Origin: Bradyrhizobium sp. 1(2017)
GTDB lineage: Bacteria > Pseudomonadota > Alphaproteobacteria > Rhizobiales > Xanthobacteraceae
Direction: 5' to 3'
Assembly: GCF_011602485.2 (NCBI RefSeq)
Contig: NZ_CP050022.2
Span: forward strand, 1,756,001 to 1,820,000
DNA: 64,000 nt
Part shown: positions 1 to 7,150 of the stretch, one piece after another
How the letters are laid out: every line of letters begins with the position of its first letter
Position numbering within the stretch: the first letter of the stretch is position 1
Program-made: the position numbers and the translations under genes
The notes under the pieces: generated by a model
Database searches by the model: none
What the model was told of the DNA's origin: nothing
Seen by the model: the letters and a program-made list of their open reading frames with translations, nothing else

Positions 1-37
1 AGGTGCTGGTCTAACTGTTACGGGCGGAACCAGCACG

Positions 38-262
38 ATGACGGATGAAAGCGACGTGACCTCCGATCTGTCGAAGATCGCAAGGCTTAACGGGGATTTT
101 CGAAGGAACTACGGCACGCTGCTCGGCGCGTTCCTCTATCTGCGATCAATCAGCGCGGTGCGCGGGCGCTCTTGGTTTTGGGCCGGCTTATTTTCGATCG
201 CGTGCTCGGCCGCGTTGGCGTGGCTCGGGAAGCACGGCATTTCTTGGTTAGCCTCCGGGTGA
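38..262 (+). CDS. Doubtful small membrane protein, 74 aa
   Basis: Open frame of 74 codons with ATG start. The C-terminal half holds one hydrophobic stretch (about residues 45-65, rich in Ala, Leu and Trp) that could cross the membrane, after a charged N-terminus. I recognise no family. It overlaps the 3' end of the reverse-strand recombinase remnant by 113 bases, so one of the two is probably not expressed over that stretch. It may be a real small island gene or a chance frame; nothing in the surroundings decides. Confidence 0.25.
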   Translation: MTDESDVTSDLSKIARLNGDFRRNYGTLLGAFLYLRSISAVRGRSWFWAGLFSIACSAALAWLGKHGISWLASG

Positions 263-1424
263 TGGCCCGAATGAGCGCATTGGCCGTTTTGAAGCAAGTT
301 ATCTTACGACGGTCACGGGCCGCTTCCGAAAACCTGATGGTTCGCTTCACTTTGCCATCGGTAGGCAGCAAAACGTAATCGAGCACGGTCCGGTTATGCT
401 CGGAGAGTCTAATGGCTGCAATCCATCCTGCGGGTACGTGCGCGTCACATTGAATTGTCCAATGTGGCGAATGAGACTCCAATTGGCCTGGCGTCCAGCG
501 TGCCGCCCGGACCGATACGCAGATGTTGTCATTCACACGCAACGAATCTGTCCAGCCGCCGGAGCTCGTTCGACAACCCGCTTTGCTGATGGCAGCCCGG
601 ATGCGCGATGTAAGTCTCGTCTTCTGTTCAGACCAGAGAGGACGCGATTCCAAAAACTCATAGTTCCGCTTGGGAGTGAAGCCGAGCAACCGATAAAGGT
701 TTCTCATGCTGCCAAAGTGCGTTTGACACGTCGCGACACAGGGTAAGCCCGGTGTGCGATCGATGATGCTGATGCTCAAGCGACCTTCTTTGAGCAATGT
801 TCGGCGCAACCGGACAAGCATCTCTTCTTCCGAGATATCAACGCGGCGCTCTTCAATGAATCTATTAGCTTGCTTGAAGACCTCGCGATCAACAACCGGT
901 TCGAGGCATCCTTCCGCTCGAATCCATTGGTCGGGCGGATTGTAAGTTCGTGTCTGACGCAGCTTCCATGATCGCCGATTGAAAATCAGGTTCCCTATGT
1001 AACTTTCCTCCCTGAGAATGGCGCCAACCATCACGCGCGTCCACGGCTTGCCCGTGCGGGTCGGCACCTGCCTCTTGTTCAATTCCCATGCAACGACGGA
1101 CTCGGATTTTACCTCTAAGAAGCGAGAGAAAATCCATTGGACTGTGGCCACCTCATGCGGCTCACCCGGACGAACTCGAATATGGTCTGTGGTAAGGTAT
1201 TTGCGTTCACCGTCTTTCAGAATGCCCTTCGACCGGTCTTTCTCGTCCACAAGCTCCCGCACTAGGGCGTAACCAACTTTGCCGCACGCTTTGTAGCCCA
1301 AGCGAGCAAATCGGCATTGGCCGGCGTAGACCTTTGCCGAAAGCTCGCGGCTGTACTCGGCGGCCATAACTCTCTTGATGTTCTTGACGATGCTTGCGAG
1401 CATGCTGCCGTCGTTATCGAACCC
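150..1424 (-). pseudogene. Truncated large serine recombinase (C-terminal part only)
   Basis: The reading frame starts in the middle of a serine recombinase. The sequence begins FGFDNDGSM and continues with a long helix (SIVKNIKRVMAAEYSREL) that normally follows the N-terminal resolvase catalytic domain. It then shows the recombinase domain (about residues 40-160, including GYALVRELVDE and the TRTGKPWTRVMVGAIL region). An in-frame TGA lies directly upstream of FGFDNDG, and no resolvase domain with the catalytic Ser can be read upstream, where an unrelated forward-strand gene fragment sits. So the catalytic half is missing and the protein cannot recombine DNA on its own. It is probably the decayed mobility gene of an old integrated element. 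The Lys/Arg-rich tail after about residue 370 is low complexity. Confidence 0.75.
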
Positions 1425-1432
1425 GAATCAAG

Positions 1433-1791
1433 ATGTCGGCCGAACGTGCTAAGGAAGCGCGCAAGGTCGCCGACAAGCTCGCGTGCGAGGCGTGGAACTA
1501 TCGCATGCTCGGCTATAGGCTCAGCCATCGCCCACGATCGGCGATGCGATCAACGGTGGCTATCCTTATCTGGAAGTGCGTTGCCTGGGATGCGGCACGA
1601 ATCAGGCCGTGGCGCTAGAAATTGTTCGTCGTCCTAAGGCGACGCCGGTACATGAACTAGAGCGCTAGATGCGTTGCAAGAATTGCTCCGCAGTACGGCG
1701 ATATCCGTACAAGCGAAGCGCGCTGGTGGCGTTGAGGCTAATGAAAATTTCGGCGAGCCATCCGCCTTCAACGTGGTGGCGGGAGAGATGA
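1433..1791 (+). pseudogene. Frameshifted zinc-ribbon protein gene
   Basis: The start ATG opens MSAERAKEARKVADKLACEA in one frame. From 1540 the homologous-looking continuation lies in a different frame (GDAINGGYPYLEVRCLGCGT and onwards), and that frame is broken again by TAG at 1666-1668 before MRCKNCSAVRRYPYKRS. Joined, the pieces make one protein of about 115 residues with a CxxC...CxxC zinc ribbon (CLGC and CKNC). From memory, proteins with this layout are common hypothetical proteins of Bradyrhizobium and Rhodopseudomonas; I could not search. One frameshift plus one stop indicate decay. It abuts the recombinase remnant on the other strand. Confidence 0.6.
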
Positions 1792-1792
1792 C

Positions 1793-2386
1793 ATGGAAAA
1801 CGAAGTTGCTGACATATTGACAGAGTTGCGCAGCAACTTGCCCGAGATATTCAAACGCATGCCGGTAAAGCGGCTTGCTCAGTACGACAGACTTCAAAAG
1901 ACGCTTCATACAACGGACGTTTCGGTAGACTCTGCGTATCAGCGTGATTTCGCAGATTTCTACAAGTTGCGCGGGCCGCAGACTTTTAGGCAGAGCTATT
2001 TTGCTTTGCTAAATGTCGAAAAGACCGAATCCGATTCCGATTTTTTACGCGTGCTTCAGGCGATCTTGGATAGTTGCAACCAGGTCCACGCGTCATTTGC
2101 GTCGAAACTCTTGGCCACCGTGAATGCCAACTTGCCCGTATATGATAGCGAGGTCCTGAAGCGGCTGCGATTATCAAACTATGCGGGAGGAAGCGTCGCT
2201 GCTCGGATGAAACGAGGCACTGAAAGATATCAAGCGATATGTCGCTTTCATAAGCTGGCGAAAGAAGAACCCTTGTTCTCGGTTTTGATTGCAGAGTTCG
2301 ACACGGCGTTCTCAGAGTTTGCGCATTTCACCGGCGCGAAAAAGCTCGACTTGATACTTTGGCAATCAAATCGCACTGATGCGTAA
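1793..2386 (+). CDS. Conserved hypothetical protein, possible OGG-fold-like, 197 aa
   Basis: A 197-residue soluble protein without signal peptide, mostly helical in appearance. The most telling segment lies around residues 100-122: a Ser-Phe-Ala-Ser-Lys run, then a Pro-Val-Tyr-Asp-Ser run. This resembles, from memory, a segment of short OGG-fold (8-oxoguanine glycosylase-like) proteins found in bacterial islands; I am not sure of the assignment. The stop codon lies 6 bases before the ATG of the next gene, an SRAP-type protein, so the two are very likely co-transcribed. The pairing suggests work on damaged DNA, which is inference. Base use is less GC-rich than the core genes, as elsewhere in the first 7 kb. 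Confidence 0.6.
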   Translation: MENEVADILTELRSNLPEIFKRMPVKRLAQYDRLQKTLHTTDVSVDSAYQRDFADFYKLRGPQTFRQSYFALLNVEKTESDSDFLRVLQAILDSCNQVHASFASKLLATVNANLPVYDSEVLKRLRLSNYAGGSVAARMKRGTERYQAICRFHKLAKEEPLFSVLIAEFDTAFSEFAHFTGAKKLDLILWQSNRTDA

Positions 2387-2392
2387 CTCAAT

Positions 2393-3007
2393 ATGTGCAA
2401 CCTCTACAGCATCACCACCAACCAAGCCGCCATTCTTTCGCTTTTTCGCGTGGTCAATCGCTACGTCGGCAATCTCGCGCCAATGCCGGGCGTGTTTCCC
2501 GACTATCCGGCGCCGGTCGTGCGCAATGCCGACAACGGCACCGAACTCACCTTAATGCGTTGGGGCATGCCGCCTCCACCGCGAACCGGTGGACCGCCTG
2601 TGACCAATATCCGCAACACGTCATCGCCGCACTGGCGTGGATGGCTGAAGCCTGAGAACCGCTGCCTTGTGCCGTTCAACAGCTTCGCTGAATACGCACC
2701 CGAACCAAATCCCGATACCAAGAAGAAGGATGTCGTGTGGTTCGCCGTCAATGCCGACAGGCCGCTCGCTGCTTTCGCTGGCATCTGGACGATCTTCAAT
2801 GGCGACCGTGGCACTAAGAGCAAGCCGGTGCCCGGTCCCCACAACGTCTATGGATTTCTAACGACAACGCCAAACGCTGTTGTCGAGCCAATCCATTCGA
2901 AGGCTATGCCGGTCATCCTCACGACGGACGAAGAGCGCGACGTGTGGATGCGCGCGCCTTGGGTCGAGGCGAAGGCATTGAGCGGCCTTTGGCGGATGAT
3001 GGGTTGA
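2393..3007 (+). CDS. SOS response-associated peptidase (SRAP/YedK/HMCES family)
   Basis: SRAP proteins protect abasic sites in single-stranded DNA by forming a covalent link through Cys2 after Met removal, and the same active site resembles a self-cleaving peptidase. All expected residues are visible: Cys2 in MCNLYS, Asn72 in TNIRNTSS, Glu100 in FNSFAEYA and His168 in IHSKAMPVIL. The length of 204 residues is normal, though many rhizobial members are slightly longer. The start is fixed by the need for Cys at position 2. It follows the unknown 197-aa gene with a 6-base gap. SRAP genes are common in islands and in SOS operons; no LexA box was identified here. Confidence 0.9.
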   Translation: MCNLYSITTNQAAILSLFRVVNRYVGNLAPMPGVFPDYPAPVVRNADNGTELTLMRWGMPPPPRTGGPPVTNIRNTSSPHWRGWLKPENRCLVPFNSFAEYAPEPNPDTKKKDVVWFAVNADRPLAAFAGIWTIFNGDRGTKSKPVPGPHNVYGFLTTTPNAVVEPIHSKAMPVILTTDEERDVWMRAPWVEAKALSGLWRMMG

Positions 3008-3128
3008 TAATTGTCGCGCGAGGTGAGGCGAAAGAAGACGTAGCTGTGACGTGACTGCGGCTAATACTTGACGGCGCTTAAGTTTTTGGAAAGATGGGAC
3101 GCCAACCTGAGGGTACAGGGGGAGTTCC

Positions 3129-4235
3129 ATGCGTGCTATAATTGCCGCACTAGTTCTGTTCGTCACTATTGTGAATCCGGTCCAGGCACGCGGTCCCTAC
3201 GGTAGGATATCCGTCGCCGGATGGTCGGGCGGAGCTTATACGGACGATAAGACTGGCCAGTTCTCGAACTGCATTGCGAGCGCGAGCTACAAGAGCGGCA
3301 TCAATTTTGGTGTTCTAGTCACCAAGGCTTTCAGTTGGATGCTCGCGTTCACACATCAGAGTTGGACTCTATCCCAAGGACAGAAGTTTCCAATCGTTCT
3401 GAGTTTCGATGGCCGGAACACGTTCAACGTAGACGCCGTGGCCATATCGGGGACGACGGTCTTTGTTCCAATGCCGGACAATTCCGCTCTAGTTAAGAGC
3501 TTCCGCGCAGCGCGAACAATGTCTGCATTTGCCCAAGGTCACCTTTTTCAATTCGATCTGAGCGGAACATCGGTTCTCATTCCTGCGCTGGTAACGTGCG
3601 TGAAGACCATTAATGCCGGAGGTATCGCTGCCGCCAGTGACTTCACGGCGGCGGTCGCTTCCAACGCCACGCCGAAACTTGTCGCGCCAAACACATCGCC
3701 AACCAACGCGTCCAGCTTGGAACCGACGCGTCCGCAAGAAGGCTCGGCAGAATTGCAGTTGGAGGCGATGCAGCTGGCCTCAAACTTTATTCTCAAAGCA
3801 ACCTCGTTGTCTCATCCGAGCCTAGTTAGCCGGTCTCAGACGCCTGTTGCTCTTGCATCTACCGGGGCGGCTTGGAAAGCCGACAACGCGACTGGGTTCG
3901 TTCGCATTATTCCCCCGCAACCCAATGTGGCTGGGCTTGACGTGGCTGCGGCAATCGTTGGGAACGATGCAAAAGACTGCAAAGGAAAGTTTGCCTCCGC
4001 GCGTAATAGCGAGCTTGTTGACAGTGAAGTAGTGTTCCGGGGGATGTCCTCTTGCGAGGATTCTGAGAAGTCGGCGATAGCCGAGTATTTCATCCTTCCA
4101 CGCAAAGCTGGAGGGTTCATCATGTTTTCTGTGATAACGCCGACGAAGACCATCGGCCAACAGATTCAAGGTCAACAGCGTGACGAACTGAATGCTGGTT
4201 TCCGCAAAGCGGCCTACACTTCAATGACGCAATGA
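3129..4235 (+). CDS. Exported hypothetical protein, 368 aa
   Basis: Begins with a clear signal peptide (MRAIIAALVLFVTIVNPVQA, probable cleavage after QARG or nearby), preceded by a GGGGG-rich ribosome site before the ATG at 3129. The mature part has an N-terminal globular region (about 25-155), a Ser/Thr/Ala/Pro-rich linker (about 170-205) and a C-terminal region (about 210-365) with several Cys residues that could form disulfides. I recognise no family. It is followed 60 bases later by another exported hypothetical gene and then a thermonuclease, so the three may be one transcription unit of secreted island cargo. Confidence 0.6.
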   Translation: MRAIIAALVLFVTIVNPVQARGPYGRISVAGWSGGAYTDDKTGQFSNCIASASYKSGINFGVLVTKAFSWMLAFTHQSWTLSQGQKFPIVLSFDGRNTFNVDAVAISGTTVFVPMPDNSALVKSFRAARTMSAFAQGHLFQFDLSGTSVLIPALVTCVKTINAGGIAAASDFTAAVASNATPKLVAPNTSPTNASSLEPTRPQEGSAELQLEAMQLASNFILKATSLSHPSLVSRSQTPVALASTGAAWKADNATGFVRIIPPQPNVAGLDVAAAIVGNDAKDCKGKFASARNSELVDSEVVFRGMSSCEDSEKSAIAEYFILPRKAGGFIMFSVITPTKTIGQQIQGQQRDELNAGFRKAAYTSMTQ

Positions 4236-4298
4236 CGGTGAGTTGCATTGGTCATCGGTGATCGAAACATCCACTTTGCACGAAAAACTAGATTGCCC

Positions 4299-4919
4299 AT
4301 GATCTTAAAAAGCAGCCTCCTCGTCGTATGTACTCCCATTGTTGCTGTACTTGCGATTTCGTCCACCCCGAGCTGGGGATGGTACTGGAGCAAGCGCAGT
4401 ACCGTGAAGAGCTATGAAAAGTGTCTGCAAGAAAACAAATCGAGCATCGTTAACTGGAATGTCATTAGTGCGAAGTGCATCGAGAAGCTTGCAACGCCAG
4501 TGCCCGTTGAGAGTGTTGGAGTCGGGTATAAGGAAGACTACGAGACGTACAGGAACGATCAAGAAGGAATGCAGCTCGACAAGGAGCACGCACTGTTCAG
4601 TTGGAAGCGCAACGTCGTCATAGCCAAGCCGGGCGAATACTCGATCACCGATACCTCCTACGTCGCGACCTTCTCCGCAGAAAACTTTCTCCTGACGGGT
4701 GTTTCCGCTGTGATTCAGTTGGAAAATGGAGAGGAGCGGACGATAACCGCAAGCGATGTCAGTCCTGCCAAGTCCTTGTCCGCCGAAGCCTTGCCATCGG
4801 TGCGCGTGTCAGATTTCGGATCCTCTCCCCAACACACGCAGTGCAGCTCCACGAATCTTACCAACTGCATCAGCATTCGAGTAATTTCCGCCAACGGATT
4901 CGAGATTGCGGTTGATTGA
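4299..4919 (+). CDS. Exported hypothetical protein, 206 aa
   Basis: The ATG at 4299 gives a proper signal peptide (MILKSSLLVVCTPIVAVLAI, then a WGWYW motif at the mature N-terminus). An upstream TTG at 4248 would bury this signal behind 17 charged residues and is less likely. The mature protein contains paired Cys residues near residues 46 and 62 and near the C-terminus, fitting a periplasmic location. No family recognised. The 3' end overlaps the next gene (thermonuclease, TTG start at 4906) by 14 bases, which suggests translational coupling. Confidence 0.55.
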   Translation: MILKSSLLVVCTPIVAVLAISSTPSWGWYWSKRSTVKSYEKCLQENKSSIVNWNVISAKCIEKLATPVPVESVGVGYKEDYETYRNDQEGMQLDKEHALFSWKRNVVIAKPGEYSITDTSYVATFSAENFLLTGVSAVIQLENGEERTITASDVSPAKSLSAEALPSVRVSDFGSSPQHTQCSSTNLTNCISIRVISANGFEIAVD

Positions 4920-5469
4920 GCGCCCGCTATTCGCAAGACCATCAGCAAGGCGCTTCTCGCCAGTAGTGATTTTGGCTGGTTTGGCGATGTTCATTTACGG
5001 CGCGTGTGCCGCCTCTGATTTCGCGGGCCGCGCCAGCGTCATCGACGGCGATACTCTCGGAATCCATGGTAACTACATTCGCTTATGGGGCATCGACGCA
5101 CCCGAGCACGATCAGCTTTGCCGTGGTGAAGATAGTTTGCATTATCGGTGTGGTGCCAAGGCCGCCAACGAGCTGGATCAGTTCATCAATAGTCGCGCGG
5201 TTAGGTGCTCAGCCATTGAGACCGATCGGTACGGCCGAGTGGTTGCTTCGTGTTCGGTTGAGGGCACTGATCTTGCGGAGTGGCTCGTCTCGCATGGCCA
5301 CGCGTTGGATTGGCCGCGCTTTTCGAAAGGCAAATATGACCAGGCGCAAAAGGACACCGAACGGACAGGGCGCGGCATTTGGGCGGGAAGCTTTGCGGCA
5401 CCATGGCTATACCGAACATGCATTCGAGCAGGTGGCACCACAACGAAATGTTCGGATGATCCGCGTTAA
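4906..5469 (+). CDS. Thermonuclease family protein (staphylococcal nuclease-like)
   Basis: A secreted or membrane-anchored Ca-dependent nuclease of the SNase fold. With the TTG start at 4906 the residues matching the staphylococcal active site are Asp49 (VIDGDT), Arg59 (YIRLWGIDAPE), Asp64, Glu67 and Arg111 (TDRYGR), so the catalytic set is complete. An N-terminal hydrophobic stretch (about residues 18-36) serves as signal or anchor. Four or more Cys residues in the second half may form disulfides. The start is uncertain: another TTG lies at 4912 and an in-frame ATG at about residue 28. It overlaps the preceding exported protein gene. Rhizobial genomes carry many such small nucleases; the role here is unknown. 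Confidence 0.85.
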   Translation: MRLIERPLFARPSARRFSPVVILAGLAMFIYGACAASDFAGRASVIDGDTLGIHGNYIRLWGIDAPEHDQLCRGEDSLHYRCGAKAANELDQFINSRAVRCSAIETDRYGRVVASCSVEGTDLAEWLVSHGHALDWPRFSKGKYDQAQKDTERTGRGIWAGSFAAPWLYRTCIRAGGTTTKCSDDPR

Positions 5470-5670
5470 GCGTCACAGTGTGACTAGGAGGCCACTAGGT
5501 CTACCATTCTTAATTGGAGCGTTGCATTTCCGAGTCTTCTCCACCCGTATTCGGGTTACGTTGCGAGTGCTGGGGCTGAGGTCAGCCGCTTGAGTTTTAG
5601 ACCCGGTGGCCGCTCGAATATTACGAGCGGTCTACATTCTTTTCTCTCCTGATGCGAATTGGGGTCTGCC

Positions 5671-5835
5671 ATGGACCGCAATGAATACTTCTGCACCGCG
5701 TGCCCCAAGCCGCGAAGGCTCGTCGGTAGCGAGACCGCCGCCAAGCGGTACGAAATTCGCTCTTACGAATGCCCGTCTTGTAAGAGTGTCTTGCGGATGG
5801 TGGAACGCACCGAGCCAAGCATGTTTCCACGTTGA
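5671..5835 (+). CDS. Small zinc-ribbon protein, 54 aa
   Basis: Translation from the ATG at 5671 gives MDRNEYFCTACPKPRRLVG and continues for 54 codons to TGA. It contains CxxC (CTAC, residues 8-11) and CxxC (CPSC, residues 34-37), spaced as in a single zinc ribbon. The region between is rich in Arg and Lys, suggesting nucleic-acid or protein contact. It ends 56 bases before the DUF3833 gene. No family name recognised. The paired CxxC motifs in a 54-codon frame are unlikely by chance, so I call it a real gene. Confidence 0.55.
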   Translation: MDRNEYFCTACPKPRRLVGSETAAKRYEIRSYECPSCKSVLRMVERTEPSMFPR

Positions 5836-5891
5836 GGAACTTGGCGACGTGAAACGGCTTATGTCGTCGAGCCGTTTCGGAGGAAATAGCC

Positions 5892-6368
5892 ATGGCTATC
5901 GACGCGTTCGCAAGCACCACGCCGTTGTTTCTTCCTGAAAAGTTCTTCGTCGGACGCCTCGAAGGATGGGCAGTGGTGGAAAGTCTTGTCGGCGGGCTTT
6001 TGAAGCGGGCGACGATAGCCGCTCATGGCGAATTAGACGCGGACACTGACACTGTTGTGCTAACTGAAACGTACACATTCGATGATGGCCACAGCGACAC
6101 ACTACGCTGGACAATTCACAAGATGGCGGAAGGCCAATACATCGGACACGAAAACAGGTTGGAAGGCGAGGCCACAGGCGAACAAGCCGGATGTGCTTTC
6201 CATTGGAAATACACTCGCGACACGCCGCAGGGCGACGGCGAATCGTTCAAACTGAACTTCGATGATTGGTTCTATGCGATAGATGATAAGGCGTGCATCG
6301 TTCGCGGGAGCGCCGGGCGAGCGCACATTCCGTTCGCCACGGCGCATGTCACTTATCGGAAGCTCTAA
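5892..6368 (+). CDS. DUF3833 family protein
   Basis: A 158-residue protein whose conserved features fit DUF3833: FFVGRLEGWAVVES near the N-terminus, then a beta-rich body with YTFDDGHSDTLRWTI, GEATGEQAGCAFHWKY and LNFDDWFYAIDD. Family members in gammaproteobacteria are usually lipoproteins with an N-terminal Cys. Here there is no signal peptide or lipobox, so this copy looks cytoplasmic. A ribosome site (GGAGG) sits just before the ATG. The function of the family is unknown; the fold suggests a lipocalin-like small-molecule binder, which is inference. Confidence 0.75.
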   Translation: MAIDAFASTTPLFLPEKFFVGRLEGWAVVESLVGGLLKRATIAAHGELDADTDTVVLTETYTFDDGHSDTLRWTIHKMAEGQYIGHENRLEGEATGEQAGCAFHWKYTRDTPQGDGESFKLNFDDWFYAIDDKACIVRGSAGRAHIPFATAHVTYRKL

Positions 6369-6414
6369 GCCTTAGGTGTGAACTCGGGCACCGCTAACGC
6401 ATGACTGTGTTCAC

Positions 6415-6675
6415 TCAAGCAGAACGCTTAAGCTTCTTCACATCGAGGCTAACGTAGGCGCGTTTCTGGTCGTAGTGAAACTGAATGCCTTGGGCTTCCA
6501 ACGCGCGCACAATTGCAGACCTAACAGTCGGAATTGGTTGCGTATGACCGATTTCAAACCGTTTCAAAGTTGCAAGCGCGACATTGGCCGCGTTGGCCAA
6601 GTCAGGCTGGGTCCAATCGAGCAAAGCCCTGGCCGCTCGGATTTGCGCTCGATCCACTTTGTCAGGGTCGATCAT
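6415..6675 (-). CDS. XRE-family helix-turn-helix regulator, 86 aa
   Basis: A small single-domain DNA-binding protein. The HTH occupies about residues 10-62: AQIRAARALLDWTQPDLANA (helix 1-2), then ALATLKRFEIG (recognition helix). The C-terminal 20 residues resemble the short extension seen in many rhizobial XRE proteins whose HTH is followed by GIQF. It is transcribed away from the tRNA, with 240 bases of non-coding DNA between. Likely an element-linked repressor; no target can be named. Confidence 0.85.
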   Translation of the reverse strand: MIDPDKVDRAQIRAARALLDWTQPDLANAANVALATLKRFEIGHTQPIPTVRSAIVRALEAQGIQFHYDQKRAYVSLDVKKLKRSA

Positions 6676-6918
6676 TTGTACCCAAAATCGGTAAAGCTCA
6701 CGAAAGCTCGTATCCCCTTTTCTGGAAAACTAAAAGGTGCTTCTGAATTTTTCTGACCCACAGATTGTAGGGCCGCCACGAATAATTCACGCGGCGCCTA
6801 GTGCACGGAATCTGCACGGCACTGCACGACATTTCGCGCTTCGTTCCGCTCTGAAAGAGAATGTCCTAAGAGCGGTTCACAAAGCCAACTGGCCAACTAT
6901 TTGAGAAGTCGGGGATAA

Positions 6919-6993
6919 TGGTGGGCGCACAAGGGATCGAACCTTGGACCTCTCCCGTGTGAAGGGAACGCTCTCCCGCTGAGCTATGCGCCC
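6919..6993 (-). tRNA. tRNA-Val (anticodon CAC)
   Basis: The reverse strand folds as a full cloverleaf. The acceptor stem GGGCGCA (6993-6987) pairs with TGCGCCC (6929-6923), followed by discriminator A and an encoded CCA (6921-6919). The anticodon loop TTCACAC gives CAC, the T loop reads GGTTCGATCC, and the D arm contains AGCTCAGCGGGAGAGC. Its 3' end points to the accessory region at 1-6.9 kb. Val-tRNA genes are known insertion sites for rhizobial islands (B. japonicum USDA110 symbiosis island). Confidence 0.95.
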
Positions 6994-7150
6994 GGGACCA
7001 TCATGCAGGCGGCCGGACTTTCGGCCGGCCGGCACATGGAGCCCGCGATTTAGAAGTGCCGGCCGAAGGTGTCAAGTTTTCAGGCGCTGACAGCCCGGAA
7101 AACCTGCCGCGGCTCGCGCGATACGCCGGTGAGGCCGGGTTTCGGCCCGA

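Noticed and set aside
6676..6918. Possible attachment-site duplication or promoter between the XRE gene and tRNA-Val
   Set aside because: I looked for a second copy of the tRNA 3' end in 1-6.9 kb and saw none; only a few scattered AT-rich patches remain.
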